Of a DNA stretch of 64,000 bases, positions 31,831-42,779 are shown piece by piece (the stretch's first letter is position 1; every line of letters begins with the position of its first letter). Where the stretch lies: assembly GCA_009760885.1 (NCBI GenBank), contig CM019712.1, positions 28,793,695 to 28,857,694 of the forward strand, written 5' to 3'. The translations under genes were made by a program, and so were the position numbers. Under the pieces are notes generated by a model, which was not told the DNA's origin, made no database searches, and worked only from the letters and a program-made list of their open reading frames with translations. The stretch is from Achatina immaculata (Eukaryota; Mollusca; Gastropoda; Stylommatophora; Achatinidae).

Positions 31831-32839
31831 CGAGCGCGAATTTAAGGATAAAGTCAAGAATTTCGCTAGTGTAAACCGAGAAGATAAAAAACACACAGCC
31901 GACAGATGTTTTTATCTCCAGATCAGCAGATAACCGAGGCAGGGACGGATTCATTGATTACAGACAAGATTAACGAACATCAAATCCTTCCCCTTGATTT
32001 TCACTCAAGCATATCGGCGAATCTTCCCCGTGCACGGCCATGTGAATGTTCTAGAAGAATCTGTTCAGTGGAAAGCTCCCCGAGCTAAAGCAGCAAAACA
32101 ACTCATGCATTTCAATGAAGCCTTTCCTCTCTGAAAGCTCTGGTCGAGCTTTCCCGGGCGAATGGATGTCGTAAAACGCGGCTCTGTGGAGCTGGGATAA
32201 TAGCAAGGATTTAGGAGCAGCCCCCAGAAGAACGAGAAAGAGGAAAGGTTGGAAGATAAAGCCCCCCAAACTGCCGTTCATTCATTCTGTCGGCAGAACA
32301 AAGGCCGGCTATAGCCATAAAATATTTCATGAAGGTCTTGAACATTGCTATATTCTGTGCTCGATGCGGGCTTCAACCGTCGAGCACGTCTAGGAGATGT
32401 TGCGTGTCTAGCGAAGCGATGGTTTATGGGTAATTGATTGTCGCATGCATGCGAATTGCCTCATCTATGAGACACACGCTGGGGGCCAAATGTTGCACCT
32501 CACAACCGCCAACTCCAAAATGTGACAAACAAATCACACCATCCTAATGTTACGGCCTCAACAACGTGTCTCAGAAATGTTACGGACACTTCAGTGTAAC
32601 ATTATATCTTCTCTCCCGGTGTCTCAGTTCACTGCTTTTTGAAACTCTAGTACGTGAGGATTGTGCTGTCGTTGTACGCAACACATTCATGACAAAGCGT
32701 GAAACGTCAATCTTGTTTCCACTAACCTCGTTATCAAGGTCACTGCTTCCTTGGAGTGAGTAAAATAACAGCGCAGATAATACTGATAATAATGGCATAG
32801 ACCTAGACAAGAGTCTGTCGTTTAGTTTAACTTTATTTT
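31831..32839. other. About 1 kb with no gene recognised
   Basis: More GC-balanced than its surroundings and looks single-copy. Frames of 60-76 codons on both strands have no known motif. A short phrase, aatgttacgg, occurs at 32546 and 32577. Confidence 0.45.
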
Positions 32840-33470
32840 ATTCTTCCTCCTGTACCGCGACTTGTGACTTGTGACACTAAATCCATTCCTTACACACACC
32901 GCCGGACAAGTCACACCTTACAATTTCCAGCTAAGTACTATTTTTATTTTTTTTTTCTTTTTAATAGTATTTATGTTGGTTTCTCTGCGAGAAAGAACAA
33001 TCCAGAGATAAGACAGATGACTGAACAACAACCAGTCTCATGGGTGATCAGGAAAAGGAGATGGACATATGTTGGTCACTTGATGAGAAGAAATGATCAG
33101 AGAATCCCAAAACAAGCTATCAAGTGGAACACAACAGGCAGAAGAAAAGAGGCAGACCGCGTGAAACTCTGAAGACGACACTGTTAAGAGAGGCCAAATT
33201 AACAGGCATAAAATCCTTTGATGAGGTTGAAAGACTCGCCGAAGACAGGAAAAATTGGCGAACTACTTTGCGAGCCCTATGTGACGTTTAACGGCACGTG
33301 AAGGATATAAGATATAAGATAAGTATTTATGTGAATTTATACTTTATCTCCTCTCTCTATTTCTTCATCCTGTATGTTTTTGTATGATTAAGGCTCACGC
33401 CGAAACGTCACAACTTTGTAGTCGCTAAGTAATAAAACTGTTCCTACTTTTTTCCTAGTTTATACATTCT
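32840..33470 (+). mobile_element. Putative Penelope-like terminal repeat, split by LINE-B
   Basis: Left part 32840-32975 and right part 33332-33470 together match 9770-10030, including aaggctcacgccgaaacgtc at about 33391-33410. Here the box before the hairpin is tgattaa. The LINE-B inserted at 32976-33321 duplicated agtatttatg. Confidence 0.45.
32976..33321 (+). mobile_element. LINE-B 3' end, sense, with target duplication
   Basis: Encodes ARKNNPEIRQMTEQQPVSWV, RRWTYVGHLMRRNDQRIPKQ and ends LRALCDV plus stop, then acggcacgtgaaggatataa and gatataagata. Target duplications agtatttatg lie at 32966-32975 and 33322-33331. This copy defines both the 3' tail and the insertion chemistry of LINE-B. 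Confidence 0.92.
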
Positions 33471-33688
33471 CATACCCTGATGGCCCAGAATAATGAGGTC
33501 TCTTCATCCCCTATGGCATTGTCCGTCCGCTCAACCACCCACCCAATCCAGGCAAAGTGGAAAGCAGAGAAACGAACGTGGAAGCACATGGTACGTGAAG
33601 CATATTTGGCTACAGCTCACCTATAGAGAAGATCTAGATGTCAATAACTTTAGATCGTATTCTTAAACTGCAGCCCCTTTTAGAGTGA

Positions 33689-33726
<38 letters not shown>

Positions 33727-34023
33727 CCTCCACAACTACCCCTCATATTCTCAACTTTATCCTATAAAACCATGTTCACAAAAATGTATACGTGAATAAC
33801 CGGTAAGATAATCCATCGTGTAATCTGATGTGCCTCACCTGACGCGCCCAACCTTCAAGTAGTCCCATCTTCAAGTAACCTCACCTTCAAGTAGTCCCAT
33901 CTTCAAGTAACCTCACCTTCAAGTAGATATTCCCCATTTCTGAGAGATCCCTTAATATTAGAACCCATGTCTACATTCAGGCTGGCTGACTGGAGCGCGA
34001 CAAAGCCGGCCGCACTACTCCCC
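33471..34023. other. No gene; short repeats
   Basis: Contains (TC)n/(TTTC)n at about 33690-33727 and about two and a half copies of a 32-bp unit (cttcaagtagtcccatcttc + aagtaacctcac) at 33855-33925. The last part (about 33930-34020) vaguely resembles SINE-2 (aacccatgt.., gactggagcgc) but is too short to call. Confidence 0.5.
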
Positions 34024-34290
34024 ATTCATTCATTCATTCATTCATTCATTCATTCATTCATTCATTTATTTGCATGTCCCTTGCGGGACTTTGCTTCCCT
34101 AACAGCACTCCTGTAGGCCTCTCGGTTGTGAGCAAGATGGCCTGCTGCTGATGCATCCATTTGCAGATCATCAACGATGTCTTGCAGCCATCTTCGCCTG
34201 GGTCTTCCTCTCTTTCTTTTTCCCATTATGTACTCTTCCAAGACGGTCTTCTCTAGATTATCATGACGTTTATTGTGTCCAAAATACCAC
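34024..34290 (-). mobile_element. LINE-A 3' end, antisense
   Basis: Begins with (CATT)n, about ten units, and tttgcatgtcccttgcggga. It reads the RRRWLQDIVDDLQMDASAAG C-terminus on the minus strand, ending near tttattgtgtccaaaatacc. Confidence 0.88.
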
Positions 34291-34439
34291 TCCCCACTGT
34301 TTTTAATAACTCATTTCACTAGATATCATTGCTCGTGGAGCACATTTCTAGCAGCGACAATCTGGAACTTTTCAGAACAAGAATAACCCAAGATAATACT
34401 GGCACAACATGGGGTGAATTTACATAGAAATAATTAGAA

Positions 34440-34825
34440 TTTTTCCCTCTCTCTCAGTCTCTCCCTCTCCCCCTCCTCTCTCTCCCTCCCTCTCTCTTTC
34501 TCTCTCCCCCTCTCTCTCACTCACTCTCTCCCTCTCCCCCTCTGTCTCTCCCTCTCCCTCCCTCCTCTCTCTCACTCTCTCCCTCTTCCCCTCTCTCTCT
34601 TTCTCTCTCAAGGACCCTGTCAACAGGCAAGATATCATGTCCTCCCACAACCCTCGGTCCATTCTCCTTCTCAACAGTCTTGTCACTGAGCATTTCCCGT
34701 GCCTGGATGTCCAAACATCAAACATCTTTTCTCTCTGTCTACCTCTGTTTCTTCTGCCTTCGATCTTTCCTGTTGTCATTAGGTGTTCTAGCCCGACTCT
34801 CCTCCAATTATTCCCCAAAAATCTG
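34440..34825 (-). mobile_element. LINE-E 3' end, antisense, with long GA-rich tail
   Basis: On the minus strand: TTGKIEGRRNRGRQREKMFD, HGKCSVTRLLRRRMDRGLWE, DMISCLLTGSLRE, then a GA-rich tail (complement at 34440-34610). The protein is a relative of LINE-D (TTGKIEGRR shared) but diverges at the C-terminus. A second copy is at 50463-50880. Confidence 0.8.
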
Positions 34826-34841
34826 GACAGAACATGGGAAC

Positions 34842-34864
34842 AACAACAACAACAACAACAACAA
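34842..34864. repeat. (CAA)n microsatellite
   Basis: Seven to eight caa units. Confidence 0.9.
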
Positions 34865-34980
34865 AGTGTCAGTTACAGCGAACAAATACGATGTTGCAAT
34901 TTAAACTGATGTTTGCTGATCAATTAAGACTACAGTGGTGTTGCGTGTCTTTTTTTTTCTCCAAAGGCTACTATTGGTGC

Positions 34981-35320
34981 ATCTCTCTCTCTCTCTGAAC
35001 CTTAAGTGCCCAGGGCACATGGGGCTTCCGCAAGGGTTTTCCACAAATGCCTGTCTTTCGCCTTTTTTTCTGCTCTTGCCCAGGTGAGCCCTCTATTGCT
35101 CAACATCCTTTCTGTTGTTCTTCTCCATGTCTCTTTTGGTCTACCCTTACTTCTGCTCCCCTGTGGTGTCCATCTTAGTGCTATTTTTGGTAGTGAGTTG
35201 TCAGTCATTCGGAGCACATGTCCCAACCATCGCCAGCATCTTTCCTCAATAATTGTTGTCAGTGGTTTCATCTGCATTTCTGCCAATATGTTATTTCTTA
35301 TAGTGTTTGGCCAAAATATT
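34981..35320 (-). mobile_element. LINE-C 3' end, antisense
   Basis: (CT)n, then gaaccttaagtgcccagggc. On the minus strand PNTIRNNILAEMQMKPLTTI, EERCWRWLGHVLRMTDNSLP, RPKETWRRTTERMLSNRGLT. It ends at ggccaaaatatt. Confidence 0.9.
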
Positions 35321-35344
35321 GGTAACCACATTAAACTGTTTGGC

Positions 35345-35734
35345 CATTATACTTTATGACTGTCCAGTCTGTAAACGTCCAGTGATGATGAGTCGTTGTT
35401 CGGTAGTGAGATGAGCCATACTTGCGCACTGAATTTTCAGCTGGATTGATTCGAGGAGTGTCAATATTTTATAGGCATTCAATAACATGGTCAGTGAGTT
35501 TTGTGTTCGGTAAGTTTCACGGGATTCTCGTGAACCTGTTATGAGTTATTGTCAAAAAATGCTATTTTGATTAGTGTCTCTTTTCTGTGCTCATGAATCA
35601 TCTGCTAAGTACAATTCATGTCAACTCGTGAAGTTGATGTCCAAATGAACGTTTCAGGCAAATTTGCCCTTGTCTGATCAGCAAACTTCAGTTTAAATCG
35701 GAACATCGTATTTGTTGCGTTTCTCTTTTTTTCA
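35345..35734. other. No gene recognised
   Basis: AT-rich, single-copy-looking, between LINE-C and a SINE-2. Confidence 0.4.
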
Positions 35735-37100
35735 CCTGTAGCAGTAGGGCGCCTGATTATCAAAGTGGCCAGCGCAACTGCCTTCCATGGCGAAGATCAG
35801 TGGTTTGAATCCCACAGGACTCTCCCCAATCACTCGCTTCTTCTATAGCGTGGGAAGAACGAGGAACTAAGCGTGAATGCTGACCATATCACCCTCTAGT
35901 GTGGTTCTAAGGACCGTTATAGCCGGAGGTGGGGTGGGGGGGGTAGGCTCTCCGCTCCAATTAATTGTCCCCAAGGCTTGCTTCTCAAATAGTCTCAGAC
36001 AGTCCAAGTCCAGCTCTGGGCCTTCTCGTGGCGGAACTGTTTAAACTGACAGAAGAAGGGGCGATAGGCGAATATCTGGCGCCTGAAAACCAGACGCTTC
36101 GGGTAGATGAGAGTCTTGTTTGGTAGCTCATCTAGGAGAACAAAAATTCTGATTTAAAACCCGCTGCTGACAAGATACTTCCGCTGCCACGCGTGGAGTG
36201 AAACTCCTCCCGGCCATTAAAGAAAATGCGAAAATGCGATTAGGGTTGCCGCGCTGTGAAAAAAAGGCGATAGAAAGGATAAAGTGAATTTTAATCGATA
36301 TGTCCAGTAGTCTCACGGCGAGAGCTATTCATACCACGGAAACTATGCTCTAGAGGTCAGCCACGTCCTAAATACACCCATACTGGTAAAATATGCCTAA
36401 ACTGGCTTAACCAAGAGGTGAAACTTGATGACTACTCATGTCACGGATCCTCCGCTCTAGAGGTCGGTCACGTCCTAAATACGCCCATACTGGGATAATA
36501 CGTCTAAACCGGCTTAACCCAGGGGTGAAATTTACCAGTGGCGAAGATTCGTCTTCCTGGACAAAAGTTCCGTCCTGGTCACAACTAAGAATTGTAGCGG
36601 CCACGACCACAAAATGCTGAACTCGGGGACACTTGACCAGTGCAGTCTAGATAGGCAACCACCTCTCACCCGACGGGGATATATGCGTATCCTAATCACG
36701 CTGAGGTTTTCCGGTGAGAAAGTCCAACCCTGGACTGGATGGGCAACTACTTCTTACCCAGCGAGGATATACTCATATCCAAAACACGTCGAGGTTTTTG
36801 GTGAGAAAGTCCAACTCTAGATTAAACTGGTGCAGCGAAAACTACGGTGTCACGCAATCCCGTTTCTGCGACCCACCGAGAATACAAGCTCAAGCCCCGA
36901 GATACTCTGAACCTCTTGTGGTCCTCTCGGGGATCTCTTGTGGCCCTCTCGTGGATCTCTTGTGGTCCTCTCGGGGACCACAGGAGGACAGGACCACAGG
37001 AATAAATTCAGCAGGATCACGGGACGGTCTTGGTGGTAGAAGCGAACGAAGAAGAAGACCCTCTAGTGTGCCGACAGGTCATGTGAAATATAGACATACA
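35735..37100 (+). mobile_element. SINE-2, sense, split by retroposon R
   Basis: 35735-35903 has a degenerate tRNA-like head (gtggccagcgcaactgcctt, ccatggcgaaga, ggtttgaatcc) and the SINE-2 body phrase gctgaccatatcaccctcta. 37071 onward continues ccgacaggtcatgtgaaata, matching gtgctgacaggtcaaggaaa of the SINE-2 at 48334-48600. The two parts are separated by R and its TSD. Confidence 0.75.
35904..37057 (+). mobile_element. Retroposon R, noncoding, 1154 bp, GAA tail
   Basis: Direct repeats accctctagtgtg at 35891-35903 and 37058-37070 mark a 13-bp target duplication in a SINE-2. The element starts gttctaaggacc and ends gaacgaagaagaag. Inside are two module types. One is about 107 bp and holds cacgtcctaaatacrcccat, cggcttaaccc and ggggtgaaa (two copies, near 36348 and 36455). 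The other is about 89 bp and holds gataggcaaccacctctcac, gaggtttt and ggtgagaaagtccaac (two copies, near 36649 and 36738). A hairpin lies at 36961-36982. A second, longer copy at 51350-52833 starts with the same bases. No protein family is recognisable; frames are short. How it is mobilised is unknown; the GAA tail suggests a LINE partner. Confidence 0.82.
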
Positions 37101-37189
37101 TCAACGTCATATCTCCTATATCATGATATATCTTTCATCTTTTACGCCCAGCAGTCGCCAATGAGAAAAAACAATCGCGATTTTTTACA

Positions 37190-37930
37190 TCTTACATCTT
37201 TCCCGTACCGTTAAACGTCACATAGGGCTCGCATGGTAGTTCGCCAAGTTTTCCTGTTTTCTGCGAGCTTTTCAATTTCATCAAGGGATTTTATGCCTAC
37301 TAATTTGGCCTCTCTTAACAATGTCCTCTTTAGAGTTCCACGTGGTCTACCTATTTTTCTTCGGCCTGTTATGTTCCACTTGATAACTTGTTTTGGGATT
37401 CTTTGACTGTTTCTTCTCATCACGTGACCAATATATGTCCATCTTTTTTTTTTCTGATAACCACGAGACAGATTGATGTACGATCATCTGCTTTATCTCT
37501 CCGCTGGATTTGAATTCGTTCCACTTTACAATGAGTATTTTAGGCATTTGTTTTCAGAAGAGCCTAGTTTCTTGTCTAATTTTTTTAGTTGCTTTCCAGC
37601 TTTCGTATGCATAAATGAAGGTGGATATTACATTTCAACTGAATAATCTTAACTTGGTTTTTGTGCTTATAAATTTTGATTGTCATATGTTCTCAAGATT
37701 CTTGAAAGTCGATGCTGCTTTTGCAATTCTAATTCTAACTTCCTTTTTAGTGTCACCATCCTGGTCTATGTAGCTGCCAAGGTATGCAAATTGGTTTTCT
37801 TCTTCTTTCTACGTGCTTATCTTTTTTTTTTCTTGATTAATGGGAAGTTTAATTATTTTCGTTTTCTTCCTTGTTAATTTGAAGTCTTATTTTACTAGCC
37901 ATTGAAGACAGGGTATCTATTTGTTTGTTT
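37190..37930 (-). mobile_element. LINE-B antisense, long copy
   Basis: Begins with the complementary tail acatcttacatctttcccgt, then on the minus strand ETLKRTLLREAKLVGIKSLD, RRNSQRIPKQVIKWNITG and upstream WNEFKSSGEIKQM. Further on it contains SYIDQDGDTKKEVRI-like and IDTLSSMASKIRLQINKEEN sequence. This extends LINE-B further 5' than any other copy here; the RT core is not included. Confidence 0.85.
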
Positions 37931-38144
37931 TTTTGTCTTTTTTCACTTGCATCGAATCCACATTGCCACTGATAAAGGCTTGCAGAACAAAGATTCCTAT
38001 GTCGGGAGGAACAGAAATACGTAGTAATAACAGGTTTATATGCAGGGAAAATATCGTACACATAATCAGATGAAAGTGCCATTTCTACAACAAACATAGA
38101 AGTGGGATTACACGCATGCGCTGATCAAGCACCGACATGACTGG

Positions 38145-38410
38145 CTCAGTGGTTAGGTGCTCCGTTTACTAAGCTGGTGGTACCGGGTTCAGTCCCAGCA
38201 GTGGGATTTTATTTCCTGGTGCACACCAACAAAAAAAAAAAAAAAAAAACACGGGCCCCGGAATCCACCCAGCCTCTAAAAATGGGTACCAGAAAAATCT
38301 GGGAAGGTAAATGCAGCCAGGCGTGATACTGACCATGTCATATTTTCGTGCGTGGAAGGTCTTGGAAATAAGGGCTCAACACTGTACCCCCAATATGCCT
38401 TAATGGCGTT
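38145..38410 (+). mobile_element. SINE-1 sense
   Basis: Head tggctcagtggttaggtgct, box B gggttcagtcc, an internal A20 run at about 38230-38250, core gggtaccagaaaaatctggg and gcagccaggcgtgatactga, and end ccaatatgccttaatggcgt. Confidence 0.85.
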
Positions 38411-38820
38411 TTATCCTTTTTTGCTGCCCAAGTGCATGTTTCAAATGCCTGCGTATGGTTTCTGCTACAACTCCACGCCTTTCTGCTCTCCTCATTCATT
38501 GTGAGGCCAGAAATGAGAAAATCGCTGACCCAAATCTTCGCCGCACAGACCCGCAGACAGAGTTGTGGACGGGAGAGTGGTGGAGGTTATCCTCCCCTTG
38601 TAACCTGATCCAAGATAACCCCAAACTTGGAGCTTCAAAGTTTCCTAAACAAACACTTCTCCGGCCCGCGTGTTTGGGAAAGCAATTTAAACTCTCGCCA
38701 CTGACAATAGCCTCATAACCCCCGCGTCTCTCGCCGACGGTTCTCACATTTCGTAAACACAGCCACAAGTCGACGGATACCTGGACACTCGCTTTGTTAT
38801 TACTGTAAACTGTGTGCCAC
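38411..38820. other. No gene recognised
   Basis: Relatively GC-rich, no stop-free frame with a known motif. It ends at the (CT)n that is the complement of a LINE-C tail. Confidence 0.4.
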
Positions 38821-38825
38821 CAGTT

Positions 38826-38881
<56 letters not shown>

Positions 38882-39373
38882 TTATGTGCCCAGGGCACAT
38901 GGGGCTTCCGCAAGGGTTTTTCACAAACGCCTGCACTTTGTCTTTTTTTCTGCTCTTGCCCAGGTGAACCCTCTATTGCTCAACATCCTTTCTGTTGTTC
39001 TTCTCCATGTCTCATTTGGTCTACCCTTACTCCTGTCCCCCTGTGGAGTCCATCTTGGTGCTATTTTTGGTAGTGAGTTGTCAGTCATTTGGAGTACATG
39101 TTCCAACCATAGCCAGCGTCTTTCCTCAATAATTGCTGTCGGTGGCTTCATCTGCATTTCTGCCAACAAGACGTTATTTCTTATGGTGTTTGGTCAAAAT
39201 ATTTTTCTAATTCTTCGTAAACATTTAGTCTGGAAAGAATTCAGCTTGTTTTCTATGGTTTTGGTGATTTTCCAGCATTCACTTCTATAGAGTAGTACAC
39301 TTAGAACATTACGCTTAAATATCCTGATTTTCGTCTTTATGGTTAGTTTTTAGATTTCCATATAGTCCGCAGC

Positions 39374-41458
39374 TAAAGAAAGCAGGCACAAAAGTGAGAA
39401 ACATCCAGATGAATACAGAACTTCTTAAAAATGACCAAGAACTGCGAGAACAATACAAAGTTATTATAACAAATAGATACAATGCAATAGCAAAGATAAA
39501 TAGTATAGATGAACAATGGGAAATGTTAAGAGATTCTATTCACCAAACTGTTAAGGAGATAATACCACCAAAAAAAGAAGCCTCTAAAAATAAATGGATG
39601 ACAGACGACATCTTAGGACTGATGGACAAGAGGAGGAGTAAAAATAACGAGGAAAAATATAGCAAGATAAATAAAGAAATAAGACGCAAATGCAGAGAAG
39701 CAAAAGAAGTGTGGTTAAATGAACAGTGCAGAAAGATAGAGGACTCTCATATTAAAGACAGCAAAAACATGCACAAACGAATTAATGAACTCACAGGCAG
39801 GAAAACAAAATATACCACAGGATGCCTGAAATCGAAAGAAGGTAAAATGTTAGTGGGAAAAGAAGACATTGTGGACAGAGTATATCGGTGAGCTATATGG
39901 AGGAGAAAGACCAGAATTAACACCAGATACTGAAAACTGTGAGGGACCACCAATACTTGAAGATGAAATCATAGATGCCATCAAACACATGAAGAAAGGA
40001 AAAGCGACTGGACCTGATAATATAACAATAGAAGAAATAGAGGCACTAGAGGAGACAGGAATAAAAATAATAACCAAGTTACTGAATGACATTTACAACA
40101 GTGGTTATATTCCCAGTGACCTGATTAAATCCACGTTTAAAGCACTACCAAAGAAACCAGGTGCAAAGGAATGTGACGACCACCGGACTATCAGCATCCC
40201 ATGTCACATAACGAAGCTACTTCTGAGAATAATTATGAGAAGAACAAGGAAAAAGATAAAAATGGAAATAGCAGATGAACAGTTTGGATTTGTTGAAGGA
40301 AAGGGAAAACACAATGCCATTTATGCTTTACGAACACTAACAGAAAGAGCTTTAGAAGTACAGAAAGATCTCTACTTATGCTTCATTGATTACACCAAGG
40401 CATTTGACAAGGTGAAACATAATGAAATTATTAAAATGCTTGAAGACATCAATATAGACGGCAAAGACCTGAGGATTGTAAAACATCTATATTGGCAGCA
40501 AGAAGCAGCAGTTCGAGTTGAAAATAGGATTGGAAATAACAACCTATAAAACAAGGGGTGCGACAAGGATGTGTACTATCTCCAGACCTTTTTTTCTCTG
40601 TATAGCGAGAATATTCTAAGAACAATCATCACAGAACCAGGCATAAAAACTGGAGGATACAATATTAACAACCTTCGGTATGCTGACGACACAGTACTGA
40701 TAGTTGAGAACCAACAAGACCTGCAAAATCTCTTGGATAAAGTCGTCAAAGAAAGTATCAGAAAGGCCTTACTTTGAACATCAAAAAGACAGAGGCTATG
40801 GTTATATCTAAGAAACAGAATCCACCAGCATGCAGTATAAAATTAAACGTAACTATTCTAAAGCAGGTGCAGAAATTCAAATACCTTTGAGCAGTAATAA
40901 CTTCAGATGGGAAATGCACAACAGAAATTAGGAACAGAATAGGTCAAGCAAAGACTGCATTTCAGAGAATGAGAAACATATTAGCTAACACATCTTTATC
41001 AATGAATGTTAAAAACGAGTCCTAAAATGCTATATTGAACCTATCTTGTTATATGGAAGTGAATCATGGACAATAGGCAGGTCTGCACAAAAATCATTGG
41101 AAGCAGCAGAAATGTGGTTTATTAGAAGAATGTTGCGAATGCACTGGACAGCAAAAATAACTAATGAAGAATGTATGAGAAGAGCTGGAGAGACAAAAAA
41201 CCTTGTCAAAAAGATAAGAGAGAGACAATGTACTTTCATAGGACATGCAATGAGAAGAGGGGGCATTGAAAATATTATAACAACAGGAAAAATAGAAGGA
41301 AGAAGATGAATAGGAAGACCAAGAGAAATGATACTGGACAGTTTGACGGGATGGTGTGAGAGGAAATCACCAACTGAACTGATGGCCTGCATGAAGGATC
41401 GGGTACTCTGGAGAATCATAACAGCCAACGCCAGTCGGCACGGCATATGATGATGATG
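39374..41458 (+). mobile_element. LINE-D sense, 2.1 kb, nested in LINE-C
   Basis: 12-bp target duplications atagtccgcagc (39362-39373) and atagtctgcagc (41459-41470), one mismatch, flank the element. It ends cggcatatgatgatgatg, the (ATG)n tail. It is the longest LINE-D here and covers the linker, reverse transcriptase and C-terminus. No endonuclease domain is seen, so it is 5'-truncated. Confidence 0.9.
39394..41446 (+). pseudogene. LINE-D polyprotein with reverse transcriptase, frameshifted
   Basis: Reverse transcriptase of a non-LTR element. 39394-39891 is a Lys-rich linker (RRKCREAKEVWLNEQCRKIE, MHKRINELTGRKTKYTTGCL). 39869-40549 holds IIDAIKHMKKGKATGPDNIT, YNSGYIPSDLIKSTFKALPK, ADEQFGFVEGKGKHNAIYAL and LCFIDYTKAFDKVKHNEI, the first catalytic Asp. 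A frameshift follows near 40550 (QGVRQGCVLSPDLF). 40571-40777 holds NLRYADDTVLIVENQQ, the YADD box. 41046-41309 gives MLYGSESWTIGRSAQKSLEA, MWFIRRMLRMHWTAKITNEE and GHAMRRGGIENIITTGKIEG. At least four frameshifts or stops, so it is inactive. The order and motifs are otherwise canonical. Confidence 0.9.
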
Positions 41459-41969
41459 ATAGTCTGCAGCATTACAAAAGCCTGGTTTGCTCTAGTAAGT
41501 CTGCTGTTAATGTCCTCTGTGCTGTCTCCATCTTCTACTACTCTACTGCCAAGGTATACAAATTCGTTGATCTCCTCCATTAACTTGCTATCTACTCTGA
41601 GTACATTTCTATTTTTCACATATTGCTTCATTAACTTTGTCTTTCCTACGTTGATCTTTAGTCCTATGTTGCTTACATTCTGAGTTAACTTTTTTTTTTT
41701 TGGGCATATCTTTGTTCCTGCTTGACAGTAGACAAATGTCGTCCGCAAAGTCAAGGTCCTCCAGCACTGTGTCAGGGGTCCACTGTAATCCTCTGCGTTT
41801 GTCTGATGTTGCCTCCTTCATTAACCAGTCTACTGTCAAGATAAATAACGTTGGCGAAATATCCTGTTCCAGTTTTCCCCAAGGGGAAAATTGAAACGCA
41901 ATGTGGCAACTGGAAAAACTGAGAGAAGAAGAGACAGAGGAAAACATAGAGAGAAGTTACTGGATATGC

Positions 41970-42560
41970 CAAACTCCATTTATTAACTGATGTCTTTGTG
42001 TTATATCGTGCAGGTAATCACGCTTCTCTATTTATTAATTGATGTCTTTGTGTTATATCGTGCAGGTAATCACGCTTCTCTATTTATTAATTGATGTCTT
42101 TGTGTTATGTAGTGCAGCTAATCACGCTTCTCTATTTATTAACTGATATCTTTGTGTTATATCGTGCAGGTAATCACGCTTCTCTATTTATTAACTGATA
42201 TCTTTGTGTTATATCGTGCAGGTAACACACGCTTCTCTATTTATTAATTGATGTCTTTGTGTTATATCGTGTAAGTAATCACGCTTCTCTATTTATTAAT
42301 TGATGTCTTTGTGTTATACCGTGCAAGTAATCACGCTTCTCTATTTATTAATTGATGTCTTTGTGTTATATCGTGTAAGTAATCACGCTTCTCTATTTAT
42401 TAATTGATGTCTTTGTGTTATATCGTGCAGGTAATCACGCTTCTCTATTTATTAATTGATGTCTTTGTGTTATATCGTGTAAGTAATCACGATTCTCCAT
42501 TTATTATCTGATGTCTTTGTGTTATATCGTGTAGGTAATTATGATTCTCCTTCCAATCTC
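41970..42560. repeat. 52-bp minisatellite
   Basis: About eleven copies of tctctatttattaattgatg + tctttgtgttatatcgtgca + ggtaatcacgct. Unit starts at 42025 and 42077 give the period. It recurs at 43676-44045. Confidence 0.93.
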
Positions 42561-42779
42561 TAACGTTTTTGCGCGGTATCGTAGATAATCATGATTCTCC
42601 TTTCATTAATTAACGTCTTCGTGCTGTATCGTGTAGATGATCATGACTCTCCTTCCATTAACTCACATAAGTAGCCCACTGTAGCATTTGAAAAAAAAAC
42701 TGTAGTCATCTAACTTTGAACAACTGTTTCTTGGATTCTTATACATTCCACCAGTTCTAATTTTCTCGGAACTATAAAA

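Larger units (their letters stand above)
38826..41885 (-). mobile_element. LINE-C antisense, host of a LINE-D insertion
   Basis: 38826-39361 is the antisense 3' part with a long (CT)n (complement of the GA tail). 41471-41885 is the upstream part. Joined on the minus strand, the second piece ends SRLTRANQAFVMLQTI and the first begins WKSK, KTKIRIFKRNVLSVLLY and YRSECWK, the usual order in this LINE group. The upstream piece contains QDISPTLFILTVDWLMKEAT and DLDFADDICLLSSR, the FADD box of its reverse transcriptase. It is 5'-truncated near 41885 and broken by frameshifts. Confidence 0.88.

Noticed and set aside
33930..34020. A SINE-2 fragment
   Set aside because: Only scattered similarity (gactggagcgc); too short and degenerate to claim.
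42001..42560. Splice-site-like gtgcaggtaa repeated in the 52-bp array as real exon borders
   Set aside because: caggtaa is part of each monomer; no coding sequence accompanies it.
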